A stretch of 64,000 nucleotides of DNA from Burkholderiaceae bacterium (GTDB lineage: Bacteria; Pseudomonadota; Gammaproteobacteria; Burkholderiales; Burkholderiaceae_E). The notes under the pieces are model-generated. The model had not been told where the DNA came from. It saw only the letters and a program-made list of their open reading frames with translations, and searched no databases. Where the stretch lies: contig JADJVQ010000006.1 of assembly GCA_016710525.1 (NCBI GenBank), positions 1 to 64,000 of the forward strand, read 5' to 3'. How positions within the stretch are numbered: the stretch's first letter is position 1; each line of letters starts with the position of its first letter. Shown here one piece after another: positions 37,634 to 45,749 of the stretch. The translations under genes and the position numbers were made by a program.

Positions 37634-39277
37634 TCAGGACGACGTGTTGATGGGCCGGTTGCTCGAAGCCGCGGGCTGCGCCTGCGAGGGGTCCTCGTCG
37701 GATTCTTGAACCGCCAGCCAGTGCTCGACGAAGTCGGCCGCCGGCACCGGCGCCGAGAACACATAGCCCTGGGCGTAGGTCACGCCCTGGCGGCGCAGGT
37801 GCGAAGTCTGATGCGGATGTTCGACGCCTTCGGCGATCAGCTTGACGCCGGTGTCGCGCGCCAGCGCGATGATCGCATCGAGCACCGGCCGGGTGACCGA
37901 GTCGGTGCCGATCGTCGACACGATGCTCATGTCGATCTTCACCAGATCGACCGACAGGCGCTCCAGCCAGCGGGTGCCGCTGTGCGCGGTGCCGAAGTCG
38001 TCCAGTGCGATCAGGAATCCCATGTCCTGCAGCGCGGTGAGACGGGCAGCCATGGCCGGCTCCCGCGCGTCGCGCTCGGGCAGTTCGATCACCGTGTACC
38101 AGCGCCGCCCGCCCGGCCGGGCGAGGGCTGCGAAGCGGTCGCTGTCGCCGTCCAGAGCCAGCTCGGTGGCGCCGAAGTTCACGCACAGCATGAACCCTTC
38201 CGGCAGGCTCGGGCAGGCGTCCAGGCGCGCGGCCACATCGCGAAAGCAGGCCTCGGTCATGGGCCAGAGCAGCCCGCTGGTCTTGGCCTCGCGCAGAAAG
38301 CGCGCCGGCGCCAGCAGCCCGTGGCGGGGGTGACGCCAGCGCATCAGCATTTCGGCGCCCACGCAGTCGCCGCTGGACAAATCGATGATGGGCTGCAGAT
38401 GCCCTTCGAGCTCGCCGCGCTCGATCGCGTTGCGCAGCTGCGCCTCGGGCGCATCGAGGCTCTGATGCCGGCGGCGCGCCATCCCGGTCGCCGCCAGCGC
38501 GGCTGCACCGGCCCCCAGGGCGATCAGCGGCAACCAGGCGCCGTAGCGGTACCACAACCCGGCAGGACCGATCGCGACGGCTGCGACATAAGGGTGGCGA
38601 GAAGACGCGAGGTCGCTGCCGAAAGTCCGACCTGGCGAGGTCGACGTGCCGGCAGCACCCGCCATGGGCCAGTTCGCGCCGGAGCTCCAGATCAGCCGGA
38701 TGCCGCCGTGGGTTTCGCTGACCCTGCCGCGCGCCAGTTCCAGCAGCCGGGTGGCGTCGACGCGCGCGCCGAGGGCGCGGCCATCGGGCAGCACGAATTC
38801 GGCCAGCAGGGTGTCGGTCCGGCCGGGCCAGCCGCGCACCGCCAGTCGCCCGAGGGCCAGCGCCGAGTCGGCGCTGGCCTGGTCGGCAGGCGCCGCGGCC
38901 GGGCTCGCCACGCCTGTGCCGGGCGGACACAAGGCCGCCAATCGGGGGCCATCGGCCAGCAGTCGCTGGATCTGTCCGGAACTCGCCGGCAGGGCGCCGG
39001 CGCGCGAGCGCAGCACGGCGCAGGTGGCCTGCGGTTGCAGCATCGCGGTGGCCAGCTCGGTGGCGACCTCGTCGAGGTAGGCGTCCGTCGCCTCGACCAC
39101 CCAGCGGGCATCGGCGCGCAGATCCCCCTGGATCATCAGGTGCAGCAGGGCCGCACAGGCGAGCGCGAACGCGGCGGCCGCCAGCATGGCGGGCATGCGT
39201 CGCGGTGCGCCGGCGGCCGGTGTCAGCGATGGGAATGAAGGAGAATCGGTCGTCACGATGCGGGGGACTCTGCGCAC
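37634..39277 (-). CDS. EAL-domain cyclic-di-GMP phosphodiesterase with CSS-type sensor region
   Basis: 547-residue membrane signalling protein. One membrane segment near residues 30-48 precedes a periplasmic region with cysteines (TCAVLRSRAG, LAALCPPG) resembling the CSS-motif sensor. A second segment (LWYRYGAWLPLIALGAGAAAL) leads to the EAL domain: GAEMLMRWRHP (EAL position), LCVNFGATEL, VIELPERDA, IALDDFGTAHSG, KIDMSIVSTIG, AEGVEHP and YAQGYVFSAP. Metal and catalytic residues look intact, so c-di-GMP hydrolysis is expected, controlled by periplasmic redox or disulfide state. No GGDEF domain is present. Confidence 0.88.
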   Translation of the reverse strand: MRRVPRIVTTDSPSFPSLTPAAGAPRRMPAMLAAAAFALACAALLHLMIQGDLRADARWVVEATDAYLDEVATELATAMLQPQATCAVLRSRAGALPASSGQIQRLLADGPRLAALCPPGTGVASPAAAPADQASADSALALGRLAVRGWPGRTDTLLAEFVLPDGRALGARVDATRLLELARGRVSETHGGIRLIWSSGANWPMAGAAGTSTSPGRTFGSDLASSRHPYVAAVAIGPAGLWYRYGAWLPLIALGAGAAALAATGMARRRHQSLDAPEAQLRNAIERGELEGHLQPIIDLSSGDCVGAEMLMRWRHPRHGLLAPARFLREAKTSGLLWPMTEACFRDVAARLDACPSLPEGFMLCVNFGATELALDGDSDRFAALARPGGRRWYTVIELPERDAREPAMAARLTALQDMGFLIALDDFGTAHSGTRWLERLSVDLVKIDMSIVSTIGTDSVTRPVLDAIIALARDTGVKLIAEGVEHPHQTSHLRRQGVTYAQGYVFSAPVPAADFVEHWLAVQESDEDPSQAQPAASSNRPINTSS

Positions 39278-39482
39278 GCATCAGACCCGTTTCTTGCCTC
39301 TTGTGCTGCAGATCTCCGACGGGAGGCAAGAGTGGCAAATCAGCCGGCGAGAATGTCAGCGAGCGTGAACTCCGGTGCTCCTCCCAGGCGGCGCATTCGC
39401 TTGACCCGGCCGGGGATGCACCGGTGTCTCGAGCGGCACGCAGTGCCCCCGCCGCTGGTCCGTTGCGCCGCTGGCTGCCGCC

Positions 39483-41132
39483 TCAGGAGGCGGCCAGCAG
39501 TTCGCGCGCGTGCTTGCGGGTGGTGGCGGTGATTTCGCTGCCGGCGAGCATGCGGGCCACCTCGTCGATGCGGGTGCCCCGGTCGAGCGTGGCAATCCGG
39601 CTGACCGTGTGCCCGTCGCGGGCTTCCTTGCTGACCGACAGATGCTGGTGGGCGCGCGCCGCGACTTGCGGCAGATGCGTGACGCACAACACCTGGCGGG
39701 CCGCGCCGAGCGTGCGCATCAGCAGGCCGATGGCGTCGCCGACCGCGCCCCCGACTCCGGCGTCGGCTTCGTCGAAAATGAGCGTGGGGACCGGGTTGGC
39801 CTGCGCGGCCAGGACCGCGATGGCCAGGCCGATGCGCGACAGTTCGCCACCCGAGGCCACTTTGGCCAGCGACCTTGCCTGTGCACCGGCGTGACCGGCA
39901 ATCTGGAATTCGATCCGGTCCAGGCCCGCGCCGCTGGCATCGGCGGGCTCGACCGCCACGACGAATCGGGCCCCGGCCATGCCCAGCGTCTGGAGGTGCT
40001 CGCTGACGCCCCGGGCGAGCTTGTCGGCCGCCTTGCGCCGGATCGCCGACAGGCGGGCCGCGCTTTGCTCGAAGCGGTTCTGGGCATCGCGCTCGATGGC
40101 GCGCAGTGCGTCCAGGTCCTGGGCGGCGTCCAGATCGGCCAGGCGGGCCTGCAGGTCGGCCAGCGTGTCGGCCAGCGATTCGGGGGCCAGGCGCAGCTTG
40201 CGGGCCAGCGAAAAAGCCTGGCCGATGCGCTGCTCGACCTGCGCCAGGCGCTGGGGATCGAGATCGACCCGTTCGGCATAGTCCGACAGCGCCGATGCCG
40301 CTTCGTCGGCCTGGATGCAGGCGCTGTCGAGCATCGACACCGCGTCGGCCAGCCGGGCATCGATGACCGCCAGGGGCCGCAGGCGCTGCAGCACGCTTTG
40401 CAGCCGGCCGGTCAGCGAGTCGTCGTTGTCGGACAGCACTTCGGCGGCGCTGCGGGCACCCTCGAGCAGCGCGGCCGCGTGGGCCAGGCGCTTTTGCTCC
40501 TCGTTGAGCTGATCCCATTCGCCCGGATCGAGATTCAGCTGGGCCAGTTCGCCGGCCTGCCATTGCAGACGTTCCCGTTCCAGGGCGAGCTCGCGCGAGG
40601 CGACAAGGGCCGTCGCGGTGCGTTCACGCGCGCCGCGCAGGTTCGCGAAATCGGCGGCGACCTCGCCCGCCAGCGGCTGAGCCTGCGCAAAAGCATCGAG
40701 CAGATCGCGCTGCCCGCCCGAGCGAAGCATGGACTGCGCCGCATGCTGGCCATGGATGTCGACCAGCTGTTCGCCGATTTCGCGCAGCTGCGCGACCGTG
40801 GCCGGATGGCCGTTGACGAGCGCGCGCGATCGGCCATCGGCTTCGACGATCCGGCGCAGCATGACGGTGCCGGGATCGCCGGCCAGCTCCCGCTCGGCCA
40901 GCCAGGCGTCCAGTGCGGGGCTTGCGGAGAACTCGGCGACCAGGTCCGCGCGCGAGGCGCCTTCGCGCACCACGCCGGAGTCGCCGCGCGCGCCCAGTGT
41001 CAGCTGCAGTGCGTCGATGAGAATCGATTTGCCCGCGCCGGTCTCGCCGGTCAGCACCGTGAACCCGGGGCCGAAATCGACTTCCAGCGTGTCGACGATG
41101 ACGAAGTCGCGCAATCGCAGGGCGAGCAGCAT
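39483..41132 (-). CDS. recN: DNA repair protein RecN
   Basis: SMC-like ATPase of double-strand-break repair, 549 residues. The N-terminal Walker A GETGAGKSILIDALQLTLG is near residue 30; a long coiled-coil middle follows; the C-terminal half has KVASGGELSRIGLAI (ABC signature) and IFDEADAGVGG (Walker B). It lies 45 bp after nadK on the same strand, the usual order. No LexA-type box (CTG-N10-CAG) was seen directly upstream of recN or nadK, in contrast to many gammaproteobacteria. The RecN stop is within a hairpin (39465-39491). Confidence 0.95.
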   Translation of the reverse strand: MLLALRLRDFVIVDTLEVDFGPGFTVLTGETGAGKSILIDALQLTLGARGDSGVVREGASRADLVAEFSASPALDAWLAERELAGDPGTVMLRRIVEADGRSRALVNGHPATVAQLREIGEQLVDIHGQHAAQSMLRSGGQRDLLDAFAQAQPLAGEVAADFANLRGARERTATALVASRELALERERLQWQAGELAQLNLDPGEWDQLNEEQKRLAHAAALLEGARSAAEVLSDNDDSLTGRLQSVLQRLRPLAVIDARLADAVSMLDSACIQADEAASALSDYAERVDLDPQRLAQVEQRIGQAFSLARKLRLAPESLADTLADLQARLADLDAAQDLDALRAIERDAQNRFEQSAARLSAIRRKAADKLARGVSEHLQTLGMAGARFVVAVEPADASGAGLDRIEFQIAGHAGAQARSLAKVASGGELSRIGLAIAVLAAQANPVPTLIFDEADAGVGGAVGDAIGLLMRTLGAARQVLCVTHLPQVAARAHQHLSVSKEARDGHTVSRIATLDRGTRIDEVARMLAGSEITATTRKHARELLAAS

Positions 41133-41177
41133 GGGGGAGGTGCGGGGGGCTTGGTTCGCGCGGCGGGCGCCAACGCC

Positions 41178-42071
41178 TCAGGCGGGCGGGCGCGAGAGAA
41201 TGGGGATCTCGTGCCAGTTGAGCTTGCCGCGCAGCGTGGCGAAGTGACTGTAGCCAGCCGGGTGCAGGAAGTGCGCCATGAATGGTGCGCGTTCGATGAT
41301 GATGTCGTCACCCAGCTGCAGGTCGCTGAACACCTGCATGTCGGCCGCGACACGCGGCTCGCGGCCGTCGACCACCCGGATGGCGATGCGCACGTCGTCG
41401 GGCAGCGTGATAGGCCGGTTGGACAGCGCCTGGGGCGCCACCGGCACCAGCACGATGCCGGCCACGCGCGGGTGCAGGATGGGCCCGTTGGCCGACAGCG
41501 CATACGCGGTCGACCCGGTGGGGGTGGCGACGATCAGGCCGTCGGCGCGCTGGTTGTACATGTAAACGCCGTCGACATGCACTTGCAGCTCGATCATGCC
41601 GGCGCGCGACGAACGGCTCACGACCACGTCGTTCATCGCGAGCGCGCGCCAGACTTCCTGGCTGTTGCGCATCACGCGCGCCACCAGCATGGTGCGGTCT
41701 TCGGCCGCGTAGCTGCCATCCAGGATGGCACCCAGGGCGGCGGGCCACTGGTCCAGAGCGATGTCGGTGACGAAGCCGAGCCGGCCGTGATTGATGCCGA
41801 CCAGCGGCACCTGCCACTTCGCCAGCTGGCGGGCCAGGCCGAGCATCGTGCCGTCACCGCCGATGGCAATGGCCAGATCGGCCTGCTGCCCGATGGTGTC
41901 GATGCCGGCGGCTTCGAGCGACGGGCGGCCGATGGCTTCGAAGGTGTCGGCCTCGATCAGCACCCGGATGTCCCGGCCCTGCAGGAAACGGGCGATGTCG
42001 AGCAGCGCGCCAGCCACTCCTTCAGACTGGTAACGGCCAACCAGGGCGACCGTGCGAAAGGCTCTGCTCAT
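41178..42071 (-). CDS. nadK: NAD kinase
   Basis: Cytoplasmic enzyme making NADP from NAD, 297 residues from ATG 42071. The GGDGT motif is in AIAIGGDGTMLGLAR, followed by VGINHGRLGFVTD, MNDVVVSR and the conserved ADGLIVATPTGSTAYALSANGPILHP. The longer upstream frame crosses the hrcA promoter and is rejected. It leads a nadK-recN operon, divergent from hrcA with 242 bp between starts; beyond the hrcA promoter nothing clear was seen in that gap. Confidence 0.95.
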   Translation of the reverse strand: MSRAFRTVALVGRYQSEGVAGALLDIARFLQGRDIRVLIEADTFEAIGRPSLEAAGIDTIGQQADLAIAIGGDGTMLGLARQLAKWQVPLVGINHGRLGFVTDIALDQWPAALGAILDGSYAAEDRTMLVARVMRNSQEVWRALAMNDVVVSRSSRAGMIELQVHVDGVYMYNQRADGLIVATPTGSTAYALSANGPILHPRVAGIVLVPVAPQALSNRPITLPDDVRIAIRVVDGREPRVAADMQVFSDLQLGDDIIIERAPFMAHFLHPAGYSHFATLRGKLNWHEIPILSRPPA

Positions 42072-42276
42072 CTGGCCGATTACACCATAAATCGCCGTGC
42101 TCACTCCCACTCCCTGCAGCCGATCCGGTCGGCCTAGCTGCAGGGCGATTGCGCACGGAGCGCGCGATGCGCGCATGCTGCGCTCTGGACGGCGGCACCA
42201 GCGCGCAAGGTGCGTCGGCAGGTCCGGCCCGGCATCGCGCCCGGGCCGGAGCTGTTTCATGCGGGACCCGCGGCGG

Positions 42277-42304
42277 TTGCACACCGGCGCGCCTTCACTA
42301 GAAT
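42277..42304 (+). promoter_or_regulatory. Sigma70-type promoter of hrcA
   Basis: TTGCAC (42277-42282) and TAGAAT (42299-42304) are 16 bp apart. Transcription would start near 42311, only about 3 bases before the hrcA ATG, and no ribosome-binding site is present. The mRNA may therefore be nearly leaderless. No CIRCE element (TTAGCACTC and its inverted copy) was found. Confidence 0.6.
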
Positions 42305-42313
42305 AGGCCTGCA

Positions 42314-43342
42314 ATGATTGATCTCGACCGTCGCGCCAAGACCCTGCTCAAGACTCTCGTCGAGCGGTATATCGCCGACGGCCAGCCCGTGGGCTCGCGC
42401 ACGCTCTCGCGCGCCTCGGGCCTGGAGCTGTCGCCGGCGACCATCCGCAACGTGATGTCCGATCTCGAAGATCTGGGCCTGATCGCCAGTCCGCACACCT
42501 CGGCCGGTCGGATCCCCACGCCGCGCGGCTACCGGGTGTTCGTCGACACCTTGCTCACCGTCCAGCCGCTGGAAATCGGCCAGACCGAACGGATCCACGA
42601 TCGGCTGCAGGCCGAAGAACCGCAGCGCCTGCTGTCGGCTGCCGCCGGTCTGCTGTCCAGCCTGTCGCATTTCGCCGGCGTCGTCACCACGCCGCGCCGT
42701 TCGTCGCTGTTTCGCCAGGTCGAGTTCATGCGGCTGTCGGAGCGCCGGGTGCTGCTGATCATCGTCACCCCCGACGGCGACGTCCAGAACCGGATCCTGG
42801 CCATCGAGCAGGACTATTCCCATTCGCAGCTCACCGAGGCGGCCAACTACCTCAATCACCATTTCGCCGGACTCGATCTCGAATCGATCCGGCTGCGTCT
42901 GCGCACCGAACTCACCAGCCTGCGCGACAACATCACTCAGCTGATGACCCGTGCGGTCGAGGCGGGCGGACGGGCCCTGACCGAAGAAACCGAGCCCATG
43001 GTCATCTCGGGCGAGCGCAACCTGCTGGGGGTGGCCGAACTTTCCGAGAACATGGAGCGCATGCGCCGGCTGTTCGATCTGTTCGAAAAAAAGACCGGAC
43101 TGCTGACCCTGATGGACGCATCCAGCCGGGCCGACGGCGTGCAGATCTTCATTGGCGGCGAGTCCGCCCTGGTCCCGATGGACCAGGTGAGCGTCGTCGT
43201 CGCGCCGTACGAGGTCGAGGGCCGGATCGTCGGCACTCTGGGGGTGATCGGCCCCACCCGCATGGCCTACGAGCGGGTGATCCCCATCGTCGACATCACG
43301 GCGCGTCTGGTTTCCAGCGCCCTGAGCCACAACGTCGCCTGA
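42314..43342 (+). CDS. hrcA: Heat-inducible transcription repressor HrcA
   Basis: 342-residue repressor of class I heat-shock genes. The N-terminal winged helix (RRAKTLLKTLVERYIADGQPVGSRTLSRASGLELSPATIRNVMSDLEDLGLI) and the SPHTSAGRIPTPRGYRVFVD segment are diagnostic. The GAF-like and C-terminal regions are complete, ending in STLSHNVA-like SALSHNVA. It is convergent with the MarR gene (12 bp apart) and divergent from nadK. Its own operator is not visible here. Confidence 0.95.
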   Translation: MIDLDRRAKTLLKTLVERYIADGQPVGSRTLSRASGLELSPATIRNVMSDLEDLGLIASPHTSAGRIPTPRGYRVFVDTLLTVQPLEIGQTERIHDRLQAEEPQRLLSAAAGLLSSLSHFAGVVTTPRRSSLFRQVEFMRLSERRVLLIIVTPDGDVQNRILAIEQDYSHSQLTEAANYLNHHFAGLDLESIRLRLRTELTSLRDNITQLMTRAVEAGGRALTEETEPMVISGERNLLGVAELSENMERMRRLFDLFEKKTGLLTLMDASSRADGVQIFIGGESALVPMDQVSVVVAPYEVEGRIVGTLGVIGPTRMAYERVIPIVDITARLVSSALSHNVA

Positions 43343-43354
43343 ACGGCGCGCCGG

Positions 43355-43771
43355 TCATCGATCCCAGGGTTCGGCCAGCAGCTGCTTGAGCTCGCGCAGG
43401 CGCGCCTCGCCCAGCTGCTGCGCGATCTCGCCTTCGATGCGCTGGATGATCTGCGCCCCCGCCCGATTGAGCAGCCGACCCTTGTCGGTGTAGTGAACCA
43501 GTTTCGAATTGCCGCGCTGGGGGTCGTCGATCACCTCGAGGATGCCGCGGCGCGCCAGCTCGCTCACCGTCTTGTGCACCGCCTGGCGCGAGATGGCCAG
43601 GCGGCGCGCCAGTTCGGCCATGTTCATCGGCTTGCCGCCCATGTGCGCCAGCAGCCGGCTCTGGGCCGGGGTGATGTAGGCGTGCTCGCTGCGCTTGACG
43701 CCTTTCATGATTTCCCGGGCGAACCAGTCGGCGCGTTCGAGCAGCAGCTGTTTGAGGTTGGGGTCGGCCAT
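43355..43771 (-). CDS. MarR-family transcriptional regulator
   Basis: 138-residue winged-helix regulator from ATG 43771. The core YITPAQSRLLAHMGGKPMNMAELARRLAISRQAVHKTVSELARRGILEVIDDPQRGNSK is typical MarR, with the wing at DDPQRGNSK. It is divergent from etfBA. Two 16-bp palindromes of the GTCAA...TTGAC type lie between them and overlap good promoter elements on both strands, so it probably represses both itself and the ETF operon. The ligand may be an acyl-CoA or fatty acid, by analogy with FadR-like control of ETF; this is inference. Confidence 0.85.
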   Translation of the reverse strand: MADPNLKQLLLERADWFAREIMKGVKRSEHAYITPAQSRLLAHMGGKPMNMAELARRLAISRQAVHKTVSELARRGILEVIDDPQRGNSKLVHYTDKGRLLNRAGAQIIQRIEGEIAQQLGEARLRELKQLLAEPWDR

Positions 43772-43832
43772 GGTCTGTCGTCGGTTGACTGGGGGCGCCC
43801 CGCCGGCATCGCGCCGGGGCTGTCCCCTTCTC

Positions 43833-43848
43833 GTCAACATTGGTTGAC
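43833..43848. promoter_or_regulatory. Palindromic operator 1 (marR-etfB region)
   Basis: GTCAACATTGGTTGAC has perfect 6-bp arms. Its right half gives the -35 hexamer TTGACA (43844-43849) of a plus-strand promoter with TATCGT at 43867-43872 (17-bp spacer). On the minus strand it lies just downstream of a likely marR -10. Confidence 0.72.
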
Positions 43849-43879
43849 AAGATCATTTTGCTGCCCTATCGTCCTGCTT

Positions 43880-43895
43880 GTCAATGCAGGTTGAC
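43880..43895. promoter_or_regulatory. Palindromic operator 2 (marR-etfB region)
   Basis: GTCAATGCAGGTTGAC has 5-bp arms and matches operator 1 at GTCAA and GGTTGAC, 47 bp away centre to centre. On the minus strand it supplies TTGACA as a -35 for marR, with CAAAAT as a possible -10 after 18 bp. A second plus-strand -10, TATAAT, occurs at 43927-43932. Confidence 0.7.
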
Positions 43896-43976
43896 GTCTT
43901 TCGCGCCGCCGTGCGCCAGCTCAACCTATAATCGCTGTCCCCTGCCCCAAGACACCACAAACCTCGAGACAAGCCC

Positions 43977-44726
43977 ATGAAGATCCTCGTGCCCGTCAAG
44001 CGCGTCGTCGACTACAACGTCAAGGTTCGCGTCAAGAGCGACCATACCGGTGTCGACATCGCCAACGTCAAGATGTCGATGAACCCGTTCGATGAGATCG
44101 CGGTCGAAGAAGCGGTCCGCCTGAAGGAAAAAGGCGTCGCGACCGAGATCATCGCGGTGAGTTGCGGCGTCACCGCCTGCCAGGAAACCCTGCGCACCGC
44201 GCTGGCCATCGGTGCCGATCGCGCCGTGCTCATCGAAACCGACGTCGAACTGCAGCCGCTGGCCGTCGCCAAGCTGCTCAAGGCCCTGCTCGAGAAGGAA
44301 GGCGCCGGCCTCGCCATCCTGGGCAAGCAGGCGATCGACGACGATGCCAACCAGACCGGCCAGATGCTGGCTGCGCTGGCCGGCCTGCCGCAGGCCACGT
44401 TCGCCTCCAAGATCGAGATCGCCGACGGCAAGGCCGCGGTCACCCGCGAGGTCGACGGCGGGCTCGAGAAGGTCACCATGACCCTGCCGGCCATCGTCAC
44501 GACCGACCTGCGCCTGAACGAGCCGCGTTACGTCACGCTGCCCAACATCATGAAGGCCAAGAAGAAGCCCATGGAAACGCTCAAGCCGGCCGACCTGGGT
44601 GTCGACGTGACGCCGCGCCTGAAGACCCTGAAGGTGTCCGAGCCCGCCGGCCGCAAGGCGGGCGTGAAGGTGGCCGATGTCGCCACGCTGATCGACAAAC
44701 TCAAGAACGAAGCAAAGGTGATCTGA
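43977..44726 (+). CDS. etfB: Electron transfer flavoprotein subunit beta
   Basis: 249-residue beta subunit that binds AMP and forms the ETF heterodimer, accepting electrons from acyl-CoA dehydrogenases. It starts MKILVPVKRVVDYNVKVRVKSD and contains MNPFDEIAVEEAVRLKEKG, GADRAVLIETD and LAILGKQAIDDDANQTGQMLA, all conserved. etfA follows after 1 bp. The position downstream of two palindromic operators and next to an acyl-CoA dehydrogenase gene points to control by fatty-acid-like substrates. Confidence 0.96.
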   Translation: MKILVPVKRVVDYNVKVRVKSDHTGVDIANVKMSMNPFDEIAVEEAVRLKEKGVATEIIAVSCGVTACQETLRTALAIGADRAVLIETDVELQPLAVAKLLKALLEKEGAGLAILGKQAIDDDANQTGQMLAALAGLPQATFASKIEIADGKAAVTREVDGGLEKVTMTLPAIVTTDLRLNEPRYVTLPNIMKAKKKPMETLKPADLGVDVTPRLKTLKVSEPAGRKAGVKVADVATLIDKLKNEAKVI

Positions 44727-44727
44727 C

Positions 44728-45657
44728 ATGGCCGCACTCGTACTCGCCGAACACGACAACGCGTCGCTCAAGCCGTCCACCCTGAATGCCGTCACCGCCG
44801 CCGTGAAGACCGGTGGCGAAGTCGCCATCCTGGTCACCGGCCATCAATGCGGCGCGGTTGCCGCCGCCGCCGCCCAGATCGCCGGCGTGGCCCGCGTGCT
44901 GGTTGCGGACGCGCCGCAACTGGCCGACCAGCTGGTCGAAAACGTGGCCGCCCAGATGGTGGCCGCCGCCACGGGGTTCACCCACCTGCTGGCCCCGTCC
45001 ACCGCGCACGGCAAGAACGTCATGCCGCGCGTGGCCGCGCTGCTCGACGTCGCCCAGCTCTCCGACATCATCTCCGTCGAATCGGCCGACACCTTCACCC
45101 GCCCCATCTACGCCGGCAACGCGATTGCCACCGTGCAGTCGGCCGATGCCGTCAAGGTCATCACCGTGCGCACGACGGGCTTCGATGCCGCTGCCGCGAC
45201 GGGCGGCTCGGCCCAGGTGCAGGCGATCGATGCGGTGGCCGACAGCGGCAAGTCGGTCTTCATGGGCCGCGAGATCGCCAAGAACGACCGTCCCGAACTC
45301 ACCGCCGCCAAGATCGTGGTCTCGGGCGGGCGCGGCATGGGCAGCGCCGAGAACTTCAAGATTCTCGAGCCCCTGGCCGACAAGCTGGGCGCGGCGATGG
45401 GCGCCTCGCGGGCCGCGGTCGATGCCGGCTACGCCCCCAACGACTGGCAGGTCGGCCAGACCGGCAAGATCGTCGCGCCCCAGCTCTACGTGGCGATCGG
45501 CATCTCGGGCGCCATCCAGCACCTGGCCGGCATGAAAGACTCGAAGGTCATCGTGGCGATCAACAAGGACGCCGAGGCGCCGATCTTCGGCGTGGCCGAC
45601 TACGGACTGGTCGCCGACCTGTTCCAGGCGGCGCCCGAACTGGCCGCCGGGCTCTGA
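44728..45657 (+). CDS. etfA: Electron transfer flavoprotein subunit alpha
   Basis: 309-residue alpha subunit that carries the FAD. The N-terminal domain (MAALVLAEHDNASLKPSTLNAV) and the FAD-binding C-terminal domain (VSGGRGMGSAENFKILEPLADKLGAAMGASRAAVDAGYAPNDWQVGQTGKIVAPQLYVAIGISGAIQHLAGM) are classical. It is followed after 92 bp by an acyl-CoA dehydrogenase gene. Together with etfB it passes electrons to ETF-ubiquinone oxidoreductase, which is not in the window. Confidence 0.96.
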   Translation: MAALVLAEHDNASLKPSTLNAVTAAVKTGGEVAILVTGHQCGAVAAAAAQIAGVARVLVADAPQLADQLVENVAAQMVAAATGFTHLLAPSTAHGKNVMPRVAALLDVAQLSDIISVESADTFTRPIYAGNAIATVQSADAVKVITVRTTGFDAAAATGGSAQVQAIDAVADSGKSVFMGREIAKNDRPELTAAKIVVSGGRGMGSAENFKILEPLADKLGAAMGASRAAVDAGYAPNDWQVGQTGKIVAPQLYVAIGISGAIQHLAGMKDSKVIVAINKDAEAPIFGVADYGLVADLFQAAPELAAGL

Positions 45658-45749
45658 AAGCGGCCTGAAGGACCCCGGCCAGCCTGCCGGGTTCCTTCCC
45701 GCCCCTCCGAGCCTCCTGTCGTCCGTCACCTGAAGCCAAAGGATTCGCC

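Noticed and set aside
39465..39491. Terminator at the recN stop
   Set aside because: CTGGCTGCCGCCT...AGGCGGCCAG forms a hairpin, but it overlaps the stop codon and has no T-run, so it is not called as a terminator.
41133..42120. LexA box for recN/nadK
   Set aside because: No CTG-N10-CAG site was found in the spaces before either gene.
39510..42137. 875-codon plus-strand frame
   Set aside because: It lies antisense to recN and nadK, both certain by motifs.
42072..42313. CIRCE operator before hrcA
   Set aside because: TTAGCACTC and its inverted partner are absent from this interval.
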